A stretch of DNA of 10,397 bases from BMS3B sp964501105 (GTDB lineage Archaea; Hydrothermarchaeota; Hydrothermarchaeia; Hydrothermarchaeales; BMS3B): assembly GCA_964501105.1 (NCBI GenBank), contig CAZCRG010000059.1, positions 1 to 10,397 of the forward strand. Direction: 5' to 3'. Below the pieces are notes generated by a model. The model had not been told where the DNA came from, made no database searches, and saw only the letters and a program-made list of their open reading frames with translations. Positions 1 through 5,502 of this stretch are shown here, one piece after another. The stretch's first letter is position 1. The number at the start of each line of letters is the position of its first letter. A program made the position numbers and the translations under genes.

Positions 1-393
1 TCTGCTAACTCTCCCAAGCTGCTCCAGCATCTCAGCCTCGTAATCTGCACCTATATTGATGTGAATGCTCACAGCATCAGCACCAATTTTAATAGCTTCC
101 TCAACAGTGCAAACAAGAACCTTGTGGTTTGGGTCAGGGCCAAGGGAAGTGCTGGCAGAGAGGTGCACTATCAGCCCTAAATCCTTGCCATAGCCCCTGT
201 GACCAAAGATGGCTGCACCCTTGTGCACTATTGCAGCATTGGCTCCGCCCTCTGCTATGGCATTGGCAGTCTCGGGAATATCAATAATACCCTTAATGGG
301 TCCAAGACTAACACCATGATCCATGGGAACAATAACAGTCCTTCTTGTATTCCTGTCGAAAATCCTCTCCATCCTTACAATTTTACCTATCAT
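1..393 (-). CDS. aroA': 2-amino-3,7-dideoxy-D-threo-hept-6-ulosonate (ADH) synthase, partial (C-terminal part beyond left edge)
   Basis: This is the first 131 residues of a class I aldolase of the DeoC/FbaB superfamily. I read it as the archaeal ADH synthase (MJ0400 type), which condenses an aspartate-semialdehyde-derived and a sugar-derived precursor at the start of the archaeal 3-dehydroquinate/shikimate route. Seen: the opening MIGKIVRMERIFDR, the PMDHGVSLGPIKGIID segment (residues 23-38, with the MDHG Asp25 expected to be catalytic), EGGANAAIVHKG (48-59), GHRGYGKDLGLIVHLS (64-79) and GADAVSIHINIGAD (104-117). The Schiff-base lysine lies past the window edge, so catalytic completeness cannot be judged. 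The ATG at 391-393 follows GAGGTGGG (397-404), which overlaps the trpG stop codon; the gap to trpG is 9 nt, so it is the fourth gene of the trp operon. An archaeal class I fructose-bisphosphate aldolase is the main alternative, but the PMDHG/GPIKG block favours ADH synthase. Confidence 0.87.
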   Translation of the reverse strand, partial: MIGKIVRMERIFDRNTRRTVIVPMDHGVSLGPIKGIIDIPETANAIAEGGANAAIVHKGAAIFGHRGYGKDLGLIVHLSASTSLGPDPNHKVLVCTVEEAIKIGADAVSIHINIGADYEAEMLEQLGRVSR

Positions 394-402
394 CAACCCA
401 CC

Positions 403-969
403 TCATATGTCAAGGAAATTCTTAATTATCTTCTTACCCTCAGCCGTTAAGATGCTCTCAGGATGGAACTGCACTCCAAAAACCTTATAATCCCTGTGCA
501 TCAAACCCATAATCTCGCCATCATCCTCTGAAGTGGCAGTAATCCTGAGCTCCTCTGGGAAATTCTCTTCTTTAACCACAAGGCTGTGGTAGCGTGTTGC
601 TATAAAGGGATTCTCCACTCCTCTGAAGATTTCCTCACCAGAATGAGAGACCTTACTAACCTTCCCGTGCATCAGCCTTTTAGCATGGCCCACTCTGGCA
701 CCGAAGGCATAGCCTATAGCCTGGTGCCCCAGGCAGACCCCTAAAATTGGTGTGCCTTGAGAAAGCTCCCTGATTACCTCAACACTGACGCCTGCTCTCT
801 CAGGCGTCCCTGGCCCTGGGGAGATTATTATCCTATCTGGCGACAGCCTCTCAATTTCAGCAAGAGATATATTGTTTCTCCTCACCTCCACCTCTACCCC
901 AAGCTCTCCCACATACTGGTAGAGGTTGTAAACAAAGCTGTCTATATTGTCTATAATTAAAACCCTCAT
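403..969 (-). CDS. trpG: Anthranilate synthase glutamine amidotransferase subunit (component II)
   Basis: Class I glutamine amidotransferase of 188 residues, the usual length for stand-alone TrpG. It hydrolyses glutamine and channels ammonia to TrpE for anthranilate formation in the cytoplasm. Seen: N-terminal IDNIDSFVYNL (6-16), the oxyanion-loop SPGPGTPERAG (50-60), the nucleophile elbow LGVCLGHQAIGYAFG (76-90, Cys79), RYHSLVV (126-132), and VQFHPES (166-172), giving the His169/Glu171 pair of the triad. The start ATG (967-969) overlaps the trpE stop as ATGA, and GGAGATGG (974-981) inside trpE serves as ribosome binding site. This indicates translational coupling and matched dosage with its partner subunit. 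The paralogous PabA is a possible alternative, but the trpC-trpE-trpG arrangement makes TrpG by far the better call. Nothing in the sequence looks damaged. Confidence 0.95.
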   Translation of the reverse strand: MRVLIIDNIDSFVYNLYQYVGELGVEVEVRRNNISLAEIERLSPDRIIISPGPGTPERAGVSVEVIRELSQGTPILGVCLGHQAIGYAFGARVGHAKRLMHGKVSKVSHSGEEIFRGVENPFIATRYHSLVVKEENFPEELRITATSEDDGEIMGLMHRDYKVFGVQFHPESILTAEGKKIIKNFLDI

Positions 970-2417
970 TCAACCATCTCCAGAGCCTTGAGCATGGCTT
1001 TACCTTTATTGACTGTCTCCTGATACTCCCTCTCAGGTACAGAATCTGCAACTATACCTGCGCCCGCCTGAATATATGCCCTGCCCTTCTGAATAACTAT
1101 TGTTCTTATGGCAATGGCAAAATCCATCTCACCCCCAAGGGAGAAGTAGCCCAGGGCTCCAGCATATACCCCTCGCCTTGTCGGCTCCAACTCCTCAATT
1201 ATCTGCATTGCTCTAACTTTGGGTGCTCCAGTAACTGTGCCCGCTGGAAAGGCAGCTTCAAGAGCATCATAAACATCCTTATCTTCACGAAGCTCTCCCA
1301 CAACATTGCTAACAATGTGCTGCACATGAGAATACTTCTCTATTGTCATGAAGTCAGTCACTTCAACTGTTCCAAACCTGGCAACCTTGCCCACGTCATT
1401 CCTGCCAAGGTCTACAAGCATGACATGCTCAGCCCTCTCCTTCTCGTCATTGACCATCTCCCTTGCCAGAGCTTCGTCCTCAACAACATTTTTGCCTCGA
1501 GGCCTAGTCCCAGCTATAGGCCTTACAACCACTTTATTCCCTTCTGTTTTGACCAGAATCTCTGGAGAGGAGCCAATTACTTTCAGGTCTCCAGCCTCAA
1601 GGCAGTACATATAGGGTGAAGGGTTTATTTCCTTAAGAATAAGATAAAGGCTGTAGACGTCGCCATTAAAATCGCAGGAAAACCTCTGGCTGAGCACCAC
1701 CTGAAAGATATCGCCTTCATAAATGTACTTCTTTGCCTTTTCCACAGCCCTGAGAAAGTCCTCTCTATTAAAATTGCTTTCAAAGCTTATCTTTGACTCT
1801 CCCCGCTTAACTTTAACCTCCTCAGAAGCCTCCACAACTTTCTCAAGAAACTCTATCTTCTCTTTCGCCCTTGAGTACTCTTCTTCAACATCCTCTCTTT
1901 CATTCAGGAAGAGATTGGAAATTAAGAGCACCTCCTCCCTGAAATGATCAAAAACTATAGCATCTTTAACCAGAAAGAAGAAAAGTTCAGGGTGCTGGAG
2001 GTCATCATAGGTTGAAGAGCCAATGTCCTCAAAGTACCTCACATAGTCATAGCTGAAAAAACCAACAAGTCCTCCAAAGAATTTTGGAAGGCCTTTCTTA
2101 TCCACCCTGAAATCTATCTCCTTCTTCAAAAGGGGTAAGGGGTTACCCTTAATATCAAACTCCTCGCCATTAATCTTCATTTTTCTCTGCTTGAGAGATA
2201 TAATCTTCTCAGGCGAGGCGCCAAGAAAGGAGTATCTTGCTATCTTCTCGCCAAAAACAGCAGATTCAAGCAGAAAGGAGTTTTCTGAATGTTTCCTGAG
2301 CTCTGCATAAACATCAGTTGGCTTCTTTTCCCCTACCCTGAGCACCTCAATCAGAGGCACTGCACAGGGATAGCCCAGACTCTCAGCCCTACTATAAACC
2401 TCCTCAATACTGAGCAT
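966..2417 (-). CDS. trpE: Anthranilate synthase component I (chorismate-binding subunit)
   Basis: The 483-residue TrpE converts chorismate plus ammonia from TrpG to anthranilate, the committed step of tryptophan synthesis. Numbered from the ATG: the N-terminal domain has the LLES element (49-52) and NPSPYMYCLE (265-274), which in this family form the tryptophan feedback site, so allosteric inhibition is inferred. The C-terminal chorismate-binding domain shows GSSPEILV (282-289), RPIAGTRPRG (299-308), LVDLGRNDVGKV (334-345), FPAGTVTGAPKVRAMQII (390-407) and QAGAGIVADSVPEREYQET (450-468). An in-frame TTG exists six bases upstream (2421-2423). GGAGAGG at 2425-2431 sits 7 nt from the ATG but only 1 nt from the TTG, so the ATG at 2415-2417 is chosen. 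The gene overlaps trpC by 14 nt and trpG by 4 nt. The LLES motif and the trp context argue against PabB or isochorismate synthase. Confidence 0.95.
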   Translation of the reverse strand: MLSIEEVYSRAESLGYPCAVPLIEVLRVGEKKPTDVYAELRKHSENSFLLESAVFGEKIARYSFLGASPEKIISLKQRKMKINGEEFDIKGNPLPLLKKEIDFRVDKKGLPKFFGGLVGFFSYDYVRYFEDIGSSTYDDLQHPELFFFLVKDAIVFDHFREEVLLISNLFLNEREDVEEEYSRAKEKIEFLEKVVEASEEVKVKRGESKISFESNFNREDFLRAVEKAKKYIYEGDIFQVVLSQRFSCDFNGDVYSLYLILKEINPSPYMYCLEAGDLKVIGSSPEILVKTEGNKVVVRPIAGTRPRGKNVVEDEALAREMVNDEKERAEHVMLVDLGRNDVGKVARFGTVEVTDFMTIEKYSHVQHIVSNVVGELREDKDVYDALEAAFPAGTVTGAPKVRAMQIIEELEPTRRGVYAGALGYFSLGGEMDFAIAIRTIVIQKGRAYIQAGAGIVADSVPEREYQETVNKGKAMLKALEMVE

Positions 2418-3144
2418 AAACAAACCTCTCCACAGCTCTTTTCACATCTTTGTTTTTCATTATACTTGTACCTATGAGAGCAGCATCGCAGTATCTCAGA
2501 ACATAATTGAGCTCCTCAGGTGTTGAGATTCCAGAGGCAGATATTTTAACCCCTTTAATAACCCTTCCAAATTCCCTGCTCCTCTCAAGATTTATCTCAA
2601 GGGTATCCTTGTCTCTGTTGTTTATCACATATAGCTTTGCCTCTGCCTCTTCTGCTTTCTCAATGTCCTCAAAGCTGTGAACCTCAACTAAAGGCTCCAT
2701 ACCAAAGCTTCTGCATCTCTCAATAAGACTGCCAAGCTCACTGGAGGAGAAGAAGCTGGAAATTAAAAGAAGAGAGTCTGCCCCATAATAGTAAGCCTCA
2801 TCCACCTGCATCGAGTCAAAGATGAAGTCCTTTCTCAGCACTGGCACTGAGACTGCCTTTTTTACAGCCTTCAGATACTCAAGATTACCCTTAAAATACT
2901 TCTCCTCTGTGAGTACTGAAATGGCACAGGCACCACCTGCCTGCATCTCCAGAGCGAGCTTTTCAGGAGCCTCAGAGTCTCTGACTTTACCTCTTGGAGA
3001 AGAAAACTTTACCTCAGATATTACAGCCTTTCCCTCTGCCCTCTCTATTGCTTCAGCAAAGCTCAGAGGTTTCCTTTCCTTTTTAACCACTTTCTGGAAG
3101 GGCTTATATCTTGCTCTGCACTCATCAAGTATCTTATCAAACAT
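2404..3144 (-). CDS. trpC: Indole-3-glycerol-phosphate synthase
   Basis: Single-domain TrpC of 246 residues, a (beta/alpha)8 barrel that decarboxylates and cyclises carboxyphenylamino-deoxyribulose phosphate to indole-3-glycerol phosphate. Seen: ISEVKFSSPRG (42-52) with Glu44 and Lys46, PVLRKDFIFD (101-110) with the general-acid Lys105, PLVEVHSFED (151-160) with Glu154, INNRD (174-178), and the phosphate-binding SASGIS (202-207) and ALIGTSIM (222-229) loops. The strand usually written VxESGI reads ISASGI here, so a normally conserved Glu is Ala203 (see findings). It is the first gene of the operon and is not fused to trpF or trpD. Its ATG has only a weak AGTGAT upstream, unlike the strong sites of the downstream genes. 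The terminal 14 nt double as the start of trpE. Confidence 0.94.
   Translation of the reverse strand: MFDKILDECRARYKPFQKVVKKERKPLSFAEAIERAEGKAVISEVKFSSPRGKVRDSEAPEKLALEMQAGGACAISVLTEEKYFKGNLEYLKAVKKAVSVPVLRKDFIFDSMQVDEAYYYGADSLLLISSFFSSSELGSLIERCRSFGMEPLVEVHSFEDIEKAEEAEAKLYVINNRDKDTLEINLERSREFGRVIKGVKISASGISTPEELNYVLRYCDAALIGTSIMKNKDVKRAVERFVYAQY
2425..2431 (-). promoter_or_regulatory. Ribosome binding site of trpE inside trpC
   Basis: GGAGAGG on the minus strand lies within the last codons of trpC and 7 nt before the ATG at 2417. It fixes the trpE start at that ATG rather than the TTG at 2423, which would leave only 1 nt of spacing. Confidence 0.7.
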
Positions 3145-3160
3145 AATATCACTGAATATT

Positions 3161-3190
3161 TTTGTTCATTAACGTAAGTATTTGTTCATT
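3161..3190 (-). promoter_or_regulatory. Tandem operator candidate upstream of trpC
   Basis: AATGAACAAA (minus strand) occurs twice as perfect 10-bp copies at 3161-3170 and 3181-3190, so their starts are 20 bp apart, close to two helical turns, and place both copies on the same DNA face. They lie 17-46 nt ahead of the trpC start codon. A possible TATA-like stretch (TCTTTTA, plus-strand 3201-3207) would put the transcription start near 3178, inside the repeat block, which is where an archaeal repressor would act. The TGAACA core differs by one base from TGTACA, the TRP box of the Methanothermobacter regulator TrpY. The repeat is directly visible; the regulator and the repression model are inferred. 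Confidence 0.4.
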
Positions 3191-3219
3191 GTTCCCAAGT
3201 TAAAAGATTATGATAGGGA

Positions 3220-3242
3220 TACTCCATTCAATCAGTGGAGTA
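3220..3242. repeat. Perfect 7-bp inverted repeat (hairpin)
   Basis: TACTCCA (3220-3226) and TGGAGTA (3236-3242) are perfect reverse complements around a 9-nt loop. The hairpin lies between the transporter stop codon and the trpC promoter region. It could be a terminator-like or RNA-stabilising element at the transporter 3' end, an operator, or part of the transposon remnant next to it. No clear T-run follows directly on the minus strand, so a classical intrinsic terminator is not supported. Confidence 0.35.
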
Positions 3243-3263
3243 GCCACATGTGTAGAGATGGAT

Positions 3264-3320
3264 TCAGATAAAAGCACTACCCACTTCAAAAAGAGGGGCT
3301 TCCCGAGATTTACCCTTCTG
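3264..3320 (-). mobile_element. Probable right-end remnant of an IS200/IS605-type (TnpB-bearing) element
   Basis: On the minus strand this stretch has the layout typical of IS200/IS605 right ends: GGGAAGCCCC, a short imperfect hairpin, then GTGGGTAGTG. The hairpin arms are plus-strand 3280-3286 (CCCACTT) and 3291-3297 (AAGAGGG) with a CAAA loop; six pairs flank one A-A mismatch. One minus-strand frame reads KSREAPLFEVGSAFI and stops at 3264-3266, resembling the tail of TnpB-family reading frames that run into the right end. No tnpA, tnpB body or left end is present, so this is at most a fossil. The identification rests on recalled motif layout, not on a database match. If real, the hairpin may have been kept as a 3' end for the transporter mRNA. 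Confidence 0.42.
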
Positions 3321-3324
3321 AAGC

Positions 3325-4530
3325 TTACACCACACCCTTAAAAAGAATATACACCACCACAAGAACAAAGCTCAATAAACTTCCAGCTATTGTGTAGCGG
3401 TAAACACTGCTTATACTTGCCTTGAAGTAATCGGCAGTCACAGTGAAGCAGAGGTGCATTGGAGAGAGCTGGACGCCAAGATAGCCAGCAGAAAAAACAA
3501 GAAGTAAGTGCTCAGGTATAATCTCAGCGCCCTTTCCTATGAAGGAGATGAAGAGAGGAAGAGCTATACTGGGAGGGCCCATCTCTATTCCAACAGCAAA
3601 GCCTATAAGAAAACTAACCAGGGGAGCAACTACTATCAAGGGCAGACCTGCACTGCTCAGAAGTTTCATAACCTCTACTGCTGCACTGCTAGCTTCTATA
3701 CCGTTGCGGAAGAGCATTACGGCATAAATCAAAACTGCCATCTTAGGATCCAGTGCTTTAATGGTGATTTTTTTAATGTCAGCCATAGAAGGCCTGGTGT
3801 AGGCCAAAGTTAATACCAAAACTGCAAGAATGGCAAGAGCCAGCTCAACTCCAGCAAACATGGCGAGGAGGATTATTGCTGCAATGGGCCAGGCATTTCT
3901 TGCTATGTCAGGTAGAGCATCTTTAAGTCTGCCCTCAGAATTTATATCAATATAAGAACGGGATAGTAAAATTCCCGAAAACAGAGTGGCTACAGTTAAA
4001 GGGAGATTGATTTTCACAAGCTCCAGAGTGCTTAGCTCCACCACACCAAGAGTTATAATAAAAGCTGGATAGAGAGGCCATGAGGGTATCCAGATGTGTC
4101 TGAACCAGTAGTTTGCAAAGGTGGCCCCTTCAATAGCTATCCTCATCTCCTTAACCAGCCCTGAAATCATTATTGCAGACACCAGGGCACCGCCTGGCAT
4201 AGGTAAGAGGCCAATAATTAAAGGAACTGTTATAAGAGCAGATTTTCCGCCCACCTGAGAAAGAGCTTTAGTCAGACTCTCCAGCATCCCTGCATTCTCC
4301 ATGGTATAGCTTAAAAATAGAACTGAAAATAGGATGAGCATCAGCTTTAATGTAGCATTGCTTATGAGGGTGGAGAAGGCAAGGGTTATAGCTTCTTCTG
4401 CAGGGAGAGTGGTAAAGGCAAGAGTAAAGGCTCCAGCTAGAACTGCAAAGCCAACGTGCTTCTTGAGCTTTATCAGCGTCAGTATAAGAGCAATTGCTCC
4501 AAAGAGAGCAAAGGAAGATTCAATGTGCAT
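3325..4530 (-). CDS. DUF401 family multi-pass membrane protein, putative transporter
   Basis: A 401-residue, strongly hydrophobic protein with roughly ten to twelve membrane segments, for example near 6-22, 26-42, 61-77, 98-125, 152-167, 174-190, 212-243, 264-274, 297-331, 342-362 and 378-397. Family signatures that I recognise as DUF401: LLPMPGGA (108-115), NYWFRHIWIPSWPLYPA (140-156), GIEMGPPS (314-321) and GYLGVQLSPMHLC (349-361). The paired Pro/Gly-rich loops in the two halves resemble the re-entrant substrate loops of ion-transporter superfamily carriers, so an organic-anion or amino-acid carrier is plausible; the substrate is unknown. An in-frame TAA just upstream restricts the start to the ATG at 4528-4530, but no good ribosome binding site precedes it. 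It is co-oriented with the trp operon but separated by 180 bp, so shared transcription is not assured. Confidence 0.8.
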   Translation of the reverse strand: MHIESSFALFGAIALILTLIKLKKHVGFAVLAGAFTLAFTTLPAEEAITLAFSTLISNATLKLMLILFSVLFLSYTMENAGMLESLTKALSQVGGKSALITVPLIIGLLPMPGGALVSAIMISGLVKEMRIAIEGATFANYWFRHIWIPSWPLYPAFIITLGVVELSTLELVKINLPLTVATLFSGILLSRSYIDINSEGRLKDALPDIARNAWPIAAIILLAMFAGVELALAILAVLVLTLAYTRPSMADIKKITIKALDPKMAVLIYAVMLFRNGIEASSAAVEVMKLLSSAGLPLIVVAPLVSFLIGFAVGIEMGPPSIALPLFISFIGKGAEIIPEHLLLVFSAGYLGVQLSPMHLCFTVTADYFKASISSVYRYTIAGSLLSFVLVVVYILFKGVV

Positions 4531-4613
4531 GCCATCTTTTGATTACACTAACCTCACAAAGGGAGTTGTCTTTTTCAATATGAGCGCTTGGGCAGGATTG
4601 TGTCACAGCTAAA

Positions 4614-4623
4614 CTTAAATATT
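4614..4623 (+). promoter_or_regulatory. TATA-like promoter element of the MoxR-VWA-chaperonin operon
   Basis: CTTAAATATT follows GCTAAA, a reasonable BRE-like hexamer. A start about 25 nt downstream would fall near 4643 and give a leader of about 28 nt that includes the GGAGGT site. A second AT-rich box, CTTATAAAAG at 4638-4647, is the alternative but would start transcription almost at the start codon and lose the ribosome binding site. The 4531-4670 region must also hold the divergent promoter of the transporter; only a weak CATATTG-like box is visible for it. Confidence 0.42.
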
Positions 4624-4658
4624 TTGTTGATGTTGAGCTTATAAAAGAAATTTAAATT

Positions 4659-4664
4659 GGAGGT
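4659..4664 (+). promoter_or_regulatory. Ribosome binding site of the MoxR-class ATPase gene
   Basis: A full GGAGGT lies 6 nt before the ATG at 4671. It directly follows the 10-bp palindrome AATTTAAATT (4649-4658). Confidence 0.75.
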
Positions 4665-4670
4665 TACACT

Positions 4671-5492
4671 ATGGCTGGAAAAGGTGCAGAGGCTGTTAAG
4701 ATTGAGGAGTATTTCATTACAGAAGAACCATATTATGAACCCATTGGCAACGAAATAGAGGTTTTTGAAGCTGCGTACAAGAACAAGCTCCCTGTGATGC
4801 TAAAAGGACCAACAGGTTGCGGAAAAACCAGATTTATGCAGTATATGGCCTGGAAACTCAAGAGACCCCTGATAACTGTTTCATGCCACGACGACCTGAC
4901 TTCAAGTGACTTAGTAGGAAGGTATCTTGTTAAGGGCGGCGAAACTGTATGGGTTGACGGTCCCTTGACTAAGGCTGTAAAGGCTGGTGCAATTTGCTAC
5001 CTTGACGAGATTGTTGAGGCAAGAAAGGACACCACTGTCGTGATTCATCCTCTTACTGACGATAGACGAGTTCTACCAATTGAGAAGAGGGGCGAAATTA
5101 TCAAGGCTCCTGATGAATTCCTTTTAGCCATAAGCTACAACCCTGGTTACCAGAGCGTTCTCAAGGACTTAAAGCACTCCACCAGGCAGAGATTTATAAG
5201 CCTCAACTTCGACTATCCGCCCAAGGATCTTGAAAAGAGAATAGTGATGAAGGAGAGTGGGGTGGATGAAGAGACAGCTGAGGCTCTTGTTACCCTTGCT
5301 GAGAAGATAAGAAACCTCAAGGATAAGGGCCTGGATGAGGGTGCTGGTACAAGAGCTCTGATATATGCTGGCAGTCTTATTAAGAGCGGAATTCCTAAGC
5401 AGCAGGCTGCAGAAATCGCCATGGCAAACCCCATAACAGACGACAGCGACATGCTCAGAGCCATAAAAGAGCTAATCACCACAGTATTCTAA
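4671..5492 (+). CDS. MoxR-class AAA+ ATPase of the CbbQ/NorQ/NirQ type
   Basis: A 273-residue single AAA+ domain protein. Seen: Walker A GPTGCGKT (46-53), CHDDLTSSDLVGRYL (72-86), GGETVWVDGPLTKAV (89-103), Walker B AICYLDE (107-113), VVIHPLTDDRRVLPIEK (123-139), sensor-1 region SYNPGYQSVLKDLK (155-168, Asn157) and STRQRF (170-175) supplying arginine-finger candidates. These blocks are nearly diagnostic for the CbbQ/NorQ/NirQ/GvpN branch of MoxR proteins. In the characterised systems a hexamer works with a VWA partner (CbbO or NorD) to activate Rubisco or to mature NO reductase. Here that partner follows after 10 nt, so the two surely act together. Neither Rubisco nor NO reductase genes are in the window, so the substrate is open and I give no symbol. 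No transmembrane segment or signal is seen; cytoplasmic. Confidence 0.93.
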   Translation: MAGKGAEAVKIEEYFITEEPYYEPIGNEIEVFEAAYKNKLPVMLKGPTGCGKTRFMQYMAWKLKRPLITVSCHDDLTSSDLVGRYLVKGGETVWVDGPLTKAVKAGAICYLDEIVEARKDTTVVIHPLTDDRRVLPIEKRGEIIKAPDEFLLAISYNPGYQSVLKDLKHSTRQRFISLNFDYPPKDLEKRIVMKESGVDEETAEALVTLAEKIRNLKDKGLDEGAGTRALIYAGSLIKSGIPKQQAAEIAMANPITDDSDMLRAIKELITTVF

Positions 5493-5498
5493 GGGTGA
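5493..5498 (+). promoter_or_regulatory. Ribosome binding site fixing a GTG start
   Basis: GGGTGA directly follows the TAA of the ATPase gene and sits 4 nt before GTG at 5503-5505. It supports GTG as the start of the VWA protein. Confidence 0.6.
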
Positions 5499-5502
5499 AA
5501 AG

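Noticed and set aside
199..450. Plus-strand open frame across the ADH synthase start and trpG end.
   Set aside because: It is antisense to two recognised enzymes and shows no family features.
2421..2423. TTG as an alternative trpE start giving two extra residues.
   Set aside because: The GGAGAGG site is only 1 nt from the TTG but 7 nt from the ATG at 2417.
3210..3341. A 43-codon plus-strand open frame beginning ATG at 3210.
   Set aside because: There is no ribosome binding site, no family resemblance, and it runs across the hairpin, the transposon-like remnant and the transporter 3' end in antisense. It is best explained by chance.
4638..4647. CTTATAAAAG as the main promoter TATA box of the MoxR operon.
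   Set aside because: The implied transcription start would be almost at the ATG and would remove the strong GGAGGT site from the mRNA; the upstream CTTAAATATT fits better. It remains possible as a secondary promoter.
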